55,854 nucleotides of DNA from an uncultured Prevotellaceae bacterium. Its GTDB lineage: Bacteria; Bacteroidota; Bacteroidia; Bacteroidales; Bacteroidaceae. Where the stretch lies: the NCBI GenBank assembly GCA_902768785.1, contig CACXMM010000025.1:1-55854 (forward strand), given 5' to 3'. Below are positions 35,632 to 44,399 of the stretch, piece by piece. Position numbers and translations under genes: made by a program. The notes under the pieces were generated by a model, which was not told where the DNA came from, did not search any database, and saw only the letters and a list, made by a program, of their open reading frames with translations. Each line of letters opens with the position of its first letter. The stretch's first letter is position 1.

Positions 35632-38600
35632 TTATCCCTTCTGATACTTTGATGGTGTCATGCCGAAGTACTGCTTAAAGCAGCGACTGAAATACAAGGG
35701 GTCACTAAAGCCTACCTGGTAGGCAACTTCGGCAACAGTGATCTGATGGCCGGAACGTAATTGTTGCGCTGCTTTTGTCATTCTCTGCTCCCGGATATAC
35801 TCCTTGGGTGTCTTGCCCGTAATCTCTAACATTTTACTGTAGAACTGTGAACGTCCATAGCCCGTGCTTTGTGCGAGGTCATCCACCACAAAGTCGGGAT
35901 TCGACAAGTTCTTCTGAATCTTCATGTCGATAATCTCACGGAACTTGCGGTCGCGCTCACTGGAGATAAGCGGAGCATTGGCTTCCTGCTGGTTATTGTC
36001 GGAAGGGTGTAGTGTTTCATCATCCTTTCCTTTGGTCTGGGTATAAGCTTGCCGGAGTTTGTCACGCTGCTGGATGAGTGCGATGCTTCGTCCGATGAGT
36101 AGGGCAGGACTGAAAGGCTTCGGGATATAGTCATCCGCCCCATAGCGCATACTCTGCAACTGCTTCTCGATACTGTTCATGGCCGTGAGCAGGATCACGG
36201 GAATGTCAAAGATGTCATCATCAGCCCTTACTTTCTTCAGCAGTTCGAGACCGTCCATCTGTGGCATTTTGATATCGCTGATCAAAAGGTCGAAGTTCTC
36301 CTTGTGGATCATCTCCAAAGCCTCCACTCCATCGTTGGCCGTGGTGACATGGAAATAGGGTGCCAACTCATTCTTGAGATAATCGCGGACATCCTCATCA
36401 TCTTCCACAACCAATACCCTACGGTTGTTCATCGGTACTGGTGCCAGCTCCTTATAGCTTTTCAACAGCATGTCGGCCTCTTCTTCTTTCAGATCTTCAT
36501 CGAGTTCGCTGTCGGTGATATAGTCCTCTGGCTGATAGACATCCTGTTTGTTAGGAAGTGACACAGTGAAGACACTTCCTCCTCCCTCGCGGTCATGGTA
36601 GCTGATCTCTCCGTGGTGGGCAAGAACGAGCTGTTCCGTGAAATTCAGACCGATGCCCATGCTGTCGGTACTCATATTGGTTCGCATGAAACGGGTGAAC
36701 AGCTTTTGCTGCATATCCTTGGGAACACCAACACCCGTATCTTCAACGAGAATCTCGATGAAATCAGCCTTTTCGGGGTCTTCACATCTTATCCTTACGG
36801 TGATATCCCCTCTTTTGGGAGTATATTTGAATGAGTTACTGACGAGGTTATATATGATTTTATCCAGATAGTCGCGATCCACATAAAGCATGTATTTCTG
36901 GGTGAAGGGGATAAACTGGAGGTTCACCTGACGGTTATGTGCCATGTCGGTGAAACTCATCGTCGCATCACGTAAGAACTTGATGATGTCTGTTTCTTGC
37001 AGTTTCAGCGCCAGCTTACCACTTTCCATTTTATGAAATTCCAGTAGCTGGTTGATGAGTCGTAGCAAACGGTCGGTACTTTTGCTCATATTACTGATAG
37101 GCTGCTTGAGGGAAGTGGGAAGGTCTCCAGCTTTTTGCATACGCTCCATAGATCCCTTGATCAGGGTCAGAGGGGTGCGGAACTCATGACTCACATCCAT
37201 GAAGAAGCGTTGTTTGAATTCACTAATCTTCCTGTCCATACGGATGCGGTCTTTCATGTGATAGGTGATGCGCAGCAAACGGAAGATATACCAGGCAATG
37301 CCTCCAATCACTATGATGTAGATGATCCATGCCCACCAGGTGTTCCACCATGGCTGACGGATGGTAACCTTCATCACCACTTCCTTGTTCTCCCTGTTGT
37401 CAAGTTTCTTCACATGGAAGGTGTAACGGCCAGGTTCCAGGTCTTTGTAGATGGCTTCGTTCGAACGTGTGGGCTGACTCCATTCACGGTCGTACCCCTC
37501 CAGCCAATAGATGTATTCCGTTTTATGGGGGAAGTCAAACTTCATATCAGAAAAGCGGAAGGTGAGCGAGTTCTGACGGTGTGAAAGCGAATAGCGTTGT
37601 TCATGGATGTCCTGAGCATCCTGGTCATTGAATACTGGAGTGCTTCCGTTTACGAGGAGGTTGGTGATTACCAGTACGTCATCGGTGTTGCTGACCGTGA
37701 TTTGGTCAGGATGGAAGCATACGATACCGTTGTTCGTGGCAAAGACCAGTGTGCCATCAGTACGCATGCATGCTGAATTCTCACTGTAGATCTCTCCTAA
37801 TTTGTCATTGGCAAAGAAATAGTTGGTAAATTGTTCTGTGTTCCGGTTGAATCGTGACAGTCCGTAGTCTGTACCCACCCACAGATCTCCTTTCTTATCC
37901 ATGACGATAGAGTTGGCAGTGTTGTCGGCAAGACCTTGTTCTGTGGTGAATTGTTCGAAGGTGATCTTCGCTGGATTGGCAGTGTTTTTGATATGGTATA
38001 ATCCGCCACCCACCGAAGTAAACCAAATATCTCCTTTTTCATCTTCTATGATGTCACGGATCTCGGAGTAACCCAAACTGCTATTATCGCCGTTATAATA
38101 ATAGTAGGATTTGGTATTCTTCACCAGTTCATCGGGGTTGAAGACCATCAGTCCGTTGGCGCATCCCACGAACATCAGACCCGATTTTGCCTGATGAACA
38201 ACCGTTACGGTGCGCATGAAGGGGTCTTCCTGAAGGAATCGCTTGAAACGATAAGTACCGTCTGCTTGCGGAATGGCAAGGCACAATGCCCCTGTGTTGA
38301 CAGCAATCCATACCCTTTTGCGCTTGTCACAGACGATGTCGAAGATCTTTCCAGAAGCTATAGAGGAGTCATCGCCAGGGATGCTCTTGTAAAACCTTCC
38401 GTTCACGCTTAACCCTTGGTGGCGAGTACCGATCCATGTGTTTCCGTCCTTATCGATACACACAGCCAAGAGGTCGTCATCCACACCGATGCTGATGGGC
38501 TTCAAGGTGAAGTCAGACTGTAGGATATAGGCTCCACCCATGAAGTCGCCTGCCCATATTCTCCCATCGCTTGTCTGTCGGAGCATACGGAAATAGTTTG

Positions 38601-39936
38601 TATATTTGGGTGACTGGTGGTCGGTGGCATAGACTCTCTGCACATAGCGGGGCATGGTGGTGATGACGCTGATGCCCAGATTCTCCTGTGATATCCAGAT
38701 ATTCCCGATGCGGTCGTAAAGCATGCTGTAGAGGTAGTCGGTGCGAATAGGGCTGTTCCCGTTGGCATGGGGAGTGAAGTGAGAGAGCTGCTGACTAACG
38801 GTGTCATAGACCATCAGTCCGTTACCAATGCTTGAGATCCATATCTTCCCTTCGCGGTCGGTTACTACCTTATACGGTGTGACACCCCGTTTGTTCAACA
38901 TCTTGGGGTCGAGGATATGAAAGAGATATGTCTTGTCGTTTTTCTTGTCGAAATAACAGAGATTCACCGACTTGTCACCTACATATTCATTACCGATATT
39001 GTCGCGATATACAGTACCGCCAGGTAACTGCACCTCACTGGGTGTGATATGCCCGTTCGTGGTGTCGTAGTCGTAGGTGGTACCTGTGGTGATGATCACC
39101 AGTCGCTTACCCATGGATACCAGTCCGAGGATGTTATGACCGGCAATCAGATTGATAAAGGAACTGCCATCGGTTTTTAGTTTTTTGTTCTTGTCGGCAT
39201 GGAGTAAAAAGTTCTCACCAGTGGCAAAATACACCTCTCCGTTACATTCTGTGGCACAGGTGAAGGATTGATGCTCGTCTATACATGACAGTTGTCCGTT
39301 TTCCTTGACGTACAGTCCTTGGTCGGTACCGATCCATACACGGTTTTCACTGTCAGGGAACACGAAGAGGATATTGTTTGACCGCAAGGTGCCGTTTTCT
39401 TTGTTATAGGCATGGCTTTCGATGACCCCATTGTTGTATTTCACTTCTATACACCCCGTGTAGTTATAAGAAAGCCAGGTGTCACCGCTGGGTGTGAAGT
39501 TGCAGTTACAGTAGTTGCGGCTATAGTCGCCGGTAGTCGTGAAATCAACGAACTGCCGGGTGTTGGTATCGTAACAGCTATACCGTTCGCCCTGCAGGCG
39601 GATGAAAAGCAAACCGTTGGGATTCTGATGGAGTTCGCGGATACGGTCGTTCAACAGCAGGGCGTTATTACCTTCCTTGGCGTGGCGGATGACATCGAAT
39701 GAATAGCCATCGTAACGACACAGTCCGTTGGCTGTGGCCATCCAGATATACCCTTGTGGGTCTTGCACCATATTGATGATATAGTTACTTGGTAACCCAT
39801 CCTCAGTGCTCATTTCCCTGTATTTCAGTTCAATGGGGTTGGTGTTTTGAGGGTATATAACGATTGGCTGTATAGCGTAGATATGACAAAGCATGGTCGC
39901 CATGCATAATGTGACCGTAGTAAAGATTCTCTTCAT
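35632..39936 (-). CDS. Hybrid two-component system sensor-regulator (HTCS)
   Basis: 1434 residues. Signal peptide, then a periplasmic double propeller of reg_prop repeats (about 35-750: GLPSNYIINMVQDPQGYIWMATANGL-type units), a Y_Y_Y domain (755-840), one membrane helix (about 866-888, WAWIIYIIVIGGIAWYIF), HisKA with H917 in DVSHEFRTPL, HATPase (NLVSNSFKYTP, DTGVGVP), receiver with phospho-Asp near 1219 (LISDIKMPQMDG) and a C-terminal AraC HTH (about 1335-1432). HTCS proteins bind a specific oligosaccharide and activate their own PUL. Its place between the two pectin gene clusters suggests it senses a rhamnogalacturonan fragment. Confidence 0.95.
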   Translation of the reverse strand: MKRIFTTVTLCMATMLCHIYAIQPIVIYPQNTNPIELKYREMSTEDGLPSNYIINMVQDPQGYIWMATANGLCRYDGYSFDVIRHAKEGNNALLLNDRIRELHQNPNGLLFIRLQGERYSCYDTNTRQFVDFTTTGDYSRNYCNCNFTPSGDTWLSYNYTGCIEVKYNNGVIESHAYNKENGTLRSNNILFVFPDSENRVWIGTDQGLYVKENGQLSCIDEHQSFTCATECNGEVYFATGENFLLHADKNKKLKTDGSSFINLIAGHNILGLVSMGKRLVIITTGTTYDYDTTNGHITPSEVQLPGGTVYRDNIGNEYVGDKSVNLCYFDKKNDKTYLFHILDPKMLNKRGVTPYKVVTDREGKIWISSIGNGLMVYDTVSQQLSHFTPHANGNSPIRTDYLYSMLYDRIGNIWISQENLGISVITTMPRYVQRVYATDHQSPKYTNYFRMLRQTSDGRIWAGDFMGGAYILQSDFTLKPISIGVDDDLLAVCIDKDGNTWIGTRHQGLSVNGRFYKSIPGDDSSIASGKIFDIVCDKRKRVWIAVNTGALCLAIPQADGTYRFKRFLQEDPFMRTVTVVHQAKSGLMFVGCANGLMVFNPDELVKNTKSYYYYNGDNSSLGYSEIRDIIEDEKGDIWFTSVGGGLYHIKNTANPAKITFEQFTTEQGLADNTANSIVMDKKGDLWVGTDYGLSRFNRNTEQFTNYFFANDKLGEIYSENSACMRTDGTLVFATNNGIVCFHPDQITVSNTDDVLVITNLLVNGSTPVFNDQDAQDIHEQRYSLSHRQNSLTFRFSDMKFDFPHKTEYIYWLEGYDREWSQPTRSNEAIYKDLEPGRYTFHVKKLDNRENKEVVMKVTIRQPWWNTWWAWIIYIIVIGGIAWYIFRLLRITYHMKDRIRMDRKISEFKQRFFMDVSHEFRTPLTLIKGSMERMQKAGDLPTSLKQPISNMSKSTDRLLRLINQLLEFHKMESGKLALKLQETDIIKFLRDATMSFTDMAHNRQVNLQFIPFTQKYMLYVDRDYLDKIIYNLVSNSFKYTPKRGDITVRIRCEDPEKADFIEILVEDTGVGVPKDMQQKLFTRFMRTNMSTDSMGIGLNFTEQLVLAHHGEISYHDREGGGSVFTVSLPNKQDVYQPEDYITDSELDEDLKEEEADMLLKSYKELAPVPMNNRRVLVVEDDEDVRDYLKNELAPYFHVTTANDGVEALEMIHKENFDLLISDIKMPQMDGLELLKKVRADDDIFDIPVILLTAMNSIEKQLQSMRYGADDYIPKPFSPALLIGRSIALIQQRDKLRQAYTQTKGKDDETLHPSDNNQQEANAPLISSERDRKFREIIDMKIQKNLSNPDFVVDDLAQSTGYGRSQFYSKMLEITGKTPKEYIREQRMTKAAQQLRSGHQITVAEVAYQVGFSDPLYFSRCFKQYFGMTPSKYQKG

Positions 39937-39963
39937 GTATTGTTATTAGTTCCTATTTGGCTG

Positions 39964-39994
39964 CAAAGTTACGAAAAAACGAGAGCAGAACAAA
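39964..39994 (-). promoter_or_regulatory. Promoter of the HTCS gene
   Basis: Minus strand TTTG (39994-39991), 19-base spacer, TAACTTTG (39971-39964); ATG at 39936. Confidence 0.7.
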
Positions 39995-40050
39995 ATAAAT
40001 ACATTTGTTTTTGCCGAACAAAAATAACAACACAATGATTTGAAAGATTG

Positions 40051-43000
40051 CTAAGGGTTCAGGAGTTCCATGACAAGACCATCGGTATCAAGAATGGCAT
40101 TCTCAACCTTTAAGGGATTCTTAACGCGTAACTGACAGTTCTCAAAGTGGAATACATCCTTGGAGAACGGTTGTTCTGGGAATCCGATGATGGCTCCTGC
40201 GTTCTCTGCGGTGCCCTCAATATTGCGGAAGCAGATGTTCCGTAACTTCGTCAGTGGGTAATGGGGTGGCTTGACATCCCCCTTCATGCGCCAGATCATA
40301 TTCACTTCGAGGATATTGCGGGCTTGTGAAATGTGGATATCCTCAAACAGGATATTCTCAACGAAGCCGCCCCGTGATGGCTGACTCTTGAAACGGATGG
40401 GGTTCCAGTTCTCGCCTGTCATATTGCATCGCCTGACTGTCACATTCCGAATCCCTCCAGAGACCTCACTGCCCATGGCCACGCCACCATGACCATAGTC
40501 AAAGTGACAATCCTCTATCAAGATGTTCTCAGCAGGAAGGTTCATGGCTCGTCCGTCCTCATCCTTTCCGCTCTTGATGGAGATACAGTCATCATGGGCT
40601 TTGATATGTGTGTTCTTGATGATGATATCTGTCGAGGAATCGACATCGATACCGTCGCTACTGGGGATGTAGTCTTCTGCGCAGATCTGTATGCCGTCAA
40701 CGGTGAAACCACGGGTGAATAGGATATGCAAACACCAGAATGCCTGATTCAAGATCCTAACACCTTGGATGGAACCGCCATGGCAGCCATTGAAGCATAT
40801 TGTTTTGGGTTTCCCATACTGGTTGAAGGGTATCTTCCGCCATTCGAGTCCCTGAGCGTCGATGACTCCCTCCCCCGTTAGGCGGCAGTTCTCGTTGTCA
40901 TTGAAGTTGAGCAAAGCAGCCCGAGCCCGTTTCATCTGTCCTTCCCACCGTGTGGTGATAATCGGATAGAGTGTGGTGTCCACAAGGCTCACTAACCGTG
41001 CCCCTTTTTCCAGATGCAGATCGACACCACGGGGAAAGAAGAGGGCACCCGTGCGGAATGTCCCCTTGGGAATCACCACGGTACCTCCTCCATCGGCATG
41101 TGCTTGGTCGATGACCTGTTGGATGTTGCCTTGATTCTTGATAACGTATCGGTTGGTACGTTTCGTGATGACGATGATTCTCGATCCCCATCCCTCCAGA
41201 TTCAACGAGACCCGTGTCTTGTTATTCACCACCTTACTGTCGATGACTTGGATATTCCCAGTGGCAGCGTCCCAAAGCTGTGCCTCACCCATGACATCGA
41301 AGTCGATGGTGAGTGACTTCCTGTTTTCCTGCTGGTTGGAGAGGAAATACACTTTCTGGTTGTTCTGTTGACGGGCGGTGTAGCTGATGCCGTCAGGATC
41401 TCCTTCCACAATCTCCATGTCGCGTTGTGGCAATAAGGGGATGATGCGCTGATCCCATACAGAGTCGGTGAGATGGAGGGCAGATGTTGGCAGCTGGATA
41501 GCCTCCTCTTCCATGAAACTGCGATGGATTATCCCTCTGGGCTGTTCTCCCCAGAAGATCAGTTTTCCTCCACGGCCGATGAAATCAGTGATCTTTTGCC
41601 ATGCCTGTGCTGTCATCACTTCAGTGGTGGGGATGATGAGCGTGTGATAGTCCTGTCCGCTGCGATTCCTGAGGACGCCGTTCCCAACGGTGCATGCCTC
41701 GCTGAGACCGTCGTCGGTGATCAAGTCGTAGTCGTATTGATGGGCAGTCAGCAGATGTCCTACTGCCTTCATCATCTCATCTCCCTGATTATTACCTAAC
41801 CATAGGGTAGGGATGGGTGCATAAACGGCCACACGGCATGCTGGCTTTCCTTGCGAGAGGATGTATGTGGCACGGTTCACATAGTCGTTCAGTTCCTTCA
41901 TGCCCGGTTGTGCCATATAGCTGGTCGCCCCTCGCTTACTCATCCAGAACATGAATTCAAAGAAATTGATACCCCGTGCCAGTTGGTAGTCAACGATATA
42001 TTTGACATGAGGAATATCCAGGGGATGACTGTAGGCTGCGAAGCTTTCACTGAAGGCGCGTTGCTTGCCATAGACATGTGCTACAGAGGATGCCAGACGG
42101 GGGAACTCTGTTTGACATCCTGGCCATATTTGACTCCATATCACATCAATGCCTGGAATCTGTACGCGACTTAGTACACGGAAGGGGTCACCCTCCATCT
42201 TCACGCACCAGGGAAGCATGTCGTCTTTGTCCATGTGAGTGATATGCTGTACTCCATTAGCCTCGCACCAGTCGGCCTGCTGCTTGAAGTAATGATCGGC
42301 AAACAGTCGGCTCCATACATCCCAGTAGTCAGCCTTCGCACGTCGTTCCTGTTCCGTGGCCTTGTCATCATGCAGGGAGATGCGCTGGTTCCTGACGAAG
42401 GCATTCAGATAGGGTGCAGGATCATAGCTTTTCTGCTCCTTGAACAGTTCCATGATGCCGTTAGTATAGGGCACACGCTGAAAGGCAGGCTCGTCACCAC
42501 GGAATCCCATGACGGTGGTGCCCAAATGACTTCCAAGCCATTTCTTATATTGTTCGTGTGTCCACACGATGAACTGTCGTACAGCGGTAGAATCAAGATA
42601 GTCACACAAGGAGTTGTTTTCATCTTTCCCACCTGTCGGGTTATTCACACAACGGGTCTGGGAGGAACGCCGCACAGCCGTCACCGTGTCCCCACGGGAC
42701 ACCAAGGCCTGCATGCAGAGATCGGGACGTTTCTTTGAGAACCAGCCGCCAGCCATGCCACTGGGATATTTCCCCTCATCAATGATCCACATCTTCATAC
42801 CTCTTTTGCTTACGGCATCGGCCATCATCCGCACATTCTCGAACCATTGGTCACTGAGATATTCAATGCCCATGTGGTAGCCAGGTTCAATGATGATGTT
42901 ACGGAATCCCTTAGCCTGGATGGAGTCAAGGTCGTCGTTGATAACTTGCTGGTTGATGATACCGTCCCAGCCAAGAATCACATGACTGCACATCTCTGTG

Positions 43001-43089
43001 GGGGGATTGCGAAACAGCTCTTCGTCTTGGGCTATTGCTTGCAGGGCACAGGAAAAGAATGCCACTGTCATCCAAAGTATTCTTCTCAT
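40051..43089 (-). CDS. GH106-like rhamnosidase domain fused to GH28
   Basis: 1012 residues with a signal peptide (MRRILWMTVAFFSCALQAIA). Residues 25-655 resemble the GH106/alpha-L-rhamnosidase group of TIM-barrel enzymes (WIIDEGKYPSGMAGGWFS, VMGFRGDEPAFQRVPYTNG, KQRAFSESFAAYSHPLD) with a glutamine-amidotransferase-like domain behind. Residues 660-1012 are a right-handed beta-helix of GH28: LTGEGVIDAQG, DGIDVDSSTD (Asp), AHDDCISIKSGKDEDGR (two Asp), YGHGGVAMGSE (His). GH28 cleaves galacturonan or rhamnogalacturonan. The pair in one chain could clip alternating rhamnose/galacturonate. The -7 box TAATTTTG (43120-43113) precedes it. Divergent from GH105. Confidence 0.8.
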   Translation of the reverse strand: MRRILWMTVAFFSCALQAIAQDEELFRNPPTEMCSHVILGWDGIINQQVINDDLDSIQAKGFRNIIIEPGYHMGIEYLSDQWFENVRMMADAVSKRGMKMWIIDEGKYPSGMAGGWFSKKRPDLCMQALVSRGDTVTAVRRSSQTRCVNNPTGGKDENNSLCDYLDSTAVRQFIVWTHEQYKKWLGSHLGTTVMGFRGDEPAFQRVPYTNGIMELFKEQKSYDPAPYLNAFVRNQRISLHDDKATEQERRAKADYWDVWSRLFADHYFKQQADWCEANGVQHITHMDKDDMLPWCVKMEGDPFRVLSRVQIPGIDVIWSQIWPGCQTEFPRLASSVAHVYGKQRAFSESFAAYSHPLDIPHVKYIVDYQLARGINFFEFMFWMSKRGATSYMAQPGMKELNDYVNRATYILSQGKPACRVAVYAPIPTLWLGNNQGDEMMKAVGHLLTAHQYDYDLITDDGLSEACTVGNGVLRNRSGQDYHTLIIPTTEVMTAQAWQKITDFIGRGGKLIFWGEQPRGIIHRSFMEEEAIQLPTSALHLTDSVWDQRIIPLLPQRDMEIVEGDPDGISYTARQQNNQKVYFLSNQQENRKSLTIDFDVMGEAQLWDAATGNIQVIDSKVVNNKTRVSLNLEGWGSRIIVITKRTNRYVIKNQGNIQQVIDQAHADGGGTVVIPKGTFRTGALFFPRGVDLHLEKGARLVSLVDTTLYPIITTRWEGQMKRARAALLNFNDNENCRLTGEGVIDAQGLEWRKIPFNQYGKPKTICFNGCHGGSIQGVRILNQAFWCLHILFTRGFTVDGIQICAEDYIPSSDGIDVDSSTDIIIKNTHIKAHDDCISIKSGKDEDGRAMNLPAENILIEDCHFDYGHGGVAMGSEVSGGIRNVTVRRCNMTGENWNPIRFKSQPSRGGFVENILFEDIHISQARNILEVNMIWRMKGDVKPPHYPLTKLRNICFRNIEGTAENAGAIIGFPEQPFSKDVFHFENCQLRVKNPLKVENAILDTDGLVMELLNP

Positions 43090-43112
43090 AGGTGTGAATG
43101 ATGATTATGGTG

Positions 43113-43120
43113 CAAAATTA
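43113..43120 (-). promoter_or_regulatory. -7 box of the GH106-like/GH28 gene
   Basis: TAATTTTG on the minus strand, 24 bases before the ATG. No clear -33 box, as expected for a regulator-dependent promoter. Confidence 0.5.
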
Positions 43121-43145
43121 CTTCATTTTTCAGAGGATAACCAAT

Positions 43146-43175
43146 AAAATCGTACGTTTTTACCTAAAAATCGTA
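43146..43175. promoter_or_regulatory. Candidate regulator-binding direct repeat between divergent pectin genes
   Basis: AAAATCGTA occurs at 43146-43154 and again at 43167-43175, spaced 21 bases (two DNA turns). It lies between the -7 boxes of the two divergent genes. AraC-type HTH dimers such as the HTCS use direct repeats, so this could be its site. Confidence 0.4.
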
Positions 43176-43209
43176 TGATAATGAGGATAGTGATTAGTTA
43201 CAAAAACCT

Positions 43210-43217
43210 TACTTTTG
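43210..43217 (+). promoter_or_regulatory. -7 box of the GH105 operon
   Basis: TACTTTTG, 20 bases before the ATG at 43237; no good -33 box is present. Confidence 0.5.
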
Positions 43218-43236
43218 TGGTCGAAACTATAAGCTT

Positions 43237-44364
43237 ATGAAGAATTTTATTATCATGGGTATGATGCTGCTGATGGCAGCAGGCTCTTTTGCCCAGGAGG
43301 CAAGGAAGGAAGATGTTCTGGCTACGGCGCGCTTGGTGAATGAGTATTTCATGAAGAAACATGCCGATCCAACCAAGGCCACGAACGTAGGAAGGATACG
43401 CCCCAGTAGTCTGTGGACGCGTGCAGTGTATTACGAAGGACTGATGGCTTTGTATGAGGTGGATGCCGATCAGCGGTATATCGACTATACCGACCGTTGG
43501 GCAGACTTCCATCAGTGGACTCCCCGCAACGGCATCAAGACCTGCGATGCCGATGACCAGTGCTGTGAGCAGACCTATCTTGACCGTTATATGATGACCC
43601 ATGATCAGAAAATGATCACGCATGTCCGTGAGAATCTCGACTTACAGATGCAGACGAAGATCGGATGGTGGACATGGATCGATGCTATTCAGATGGCCAT
43701 GCCTGTATATAGTAAGATGTATAGAGCCACTGGGGAACAGAAATACATGGATCATGGTATGAAGATGTATATCTGGAGCCGTGACACCCTGGCAGGTGGA
43801 CTGTTCAATCAGAAGGAAGGTCTGTGGTGGCGTGACAAGGACTATGTGCCGCCCTATCAGGAGCCTGATGGAAAGAACTGTTATTGGAGTCGTGGAAGCG
43901 GATGGGTGTATGCTGCATTGGTACGTGTGATGACCGACCTGCAGGCAATGCCTAAGAATAAGGTAAATAAGAGATACTACAAACTGCTGAAGAAAGACTT
44001 CATCCTGATGAGTAAGGCTTTGGTGGCTTGTCAGCGGGAGGACGGACTCTGGAACCCCAGTTTGGTGAGCAGCAATTACGAGGGTAAGGAACTCACGGGA
44101 ACTGGTCTTTTCCTGTATGGCTTGAGCTGGGGCATCAACAACAAAATCCTCAAGGCGAAGGACTACCAAGGGGCATGCCATCGTGCCTGGAAGGGTCTCA
44201 TCAACGACTGTGTGCACCGTGACGGCTTCTTAGGCTATGTGCAGGGAACAGGAAAGGATCCCTCTGCCGGACAACCAGTCACCTATACCAAGGTTCCCGA
44301 CTTTGAAGACTACGGCACGGGCTGTTTCCTGTTGGGGGCAGTGGAGTATTATAAGATGAAGTAA
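43237..44364 (+). CDS. GH105 unsaturated rhamnogalacturonyl hydrolase
   Basis: 375 residues, signal peptide MKNFIIMGMMLLMAAGSFAQ. (alpha/alpha)6 barrel with GH105 landmarks: SLWTRAVYYEGLMALYE, TCDADDQCCEQTYLDRYM (acidic pair of the active site), TKIGWWTWIDAIQMAMPVYS, WSRGSGWVYAALVR, DGLWNPSLVS. These enzymes hydrolyse the unsaturated uronic acid left at the end of pectin fragments by lyases. It leads a plus-strand operon with a GH2 gene and an SGNH hydrolase. No pectate lyase is present in the window, so its substrate-generating lyase would be elsewhere. Confidence 0.9.
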   Translation: MKNFIIMGMMLLMAAGSFAQEARKEDVLATARLVNEYFMKKHADPTKATNVGRIRPSSLWTRAVYYEGLMALYEVDADQRYIDYTDRWADFHQWTPRNGIKTCDADDQCCEQTYLDRYMMTHDQKMITHVRENLDLQMQTKIGWWTWIDAIQMAMPVYSKMYRATGEQKYMDHGMKMYIWSRDTLAGGLFNQKEGLWWRDKDYVPPYQEPDGKNCYWSRGSGWVYAALVRVMTDLQAMPKNKVNKRYYKLLKKDFILMSKALVACQREDGLWNPSLVSSNYEGKELTGTGLFLYGLSWGINNKILKAKDYQGACHRAWKGLINDCVHRDGFLGYVQGTGKDPSAGQPVTYTKVPDFEDYGTGCFLLGAVEYYKMK

Positions 44365-44399
44365 CGCTATTTTGCAAGCTAATGGAGGCGAGGAGACAA

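Noticed and set aside
35632-39936. Considered whether the sensor could be a split histidine kinase and separate regulator
   Set aside because: A single uninterrupted frame has all domains from signal peptide to AraC HTH.
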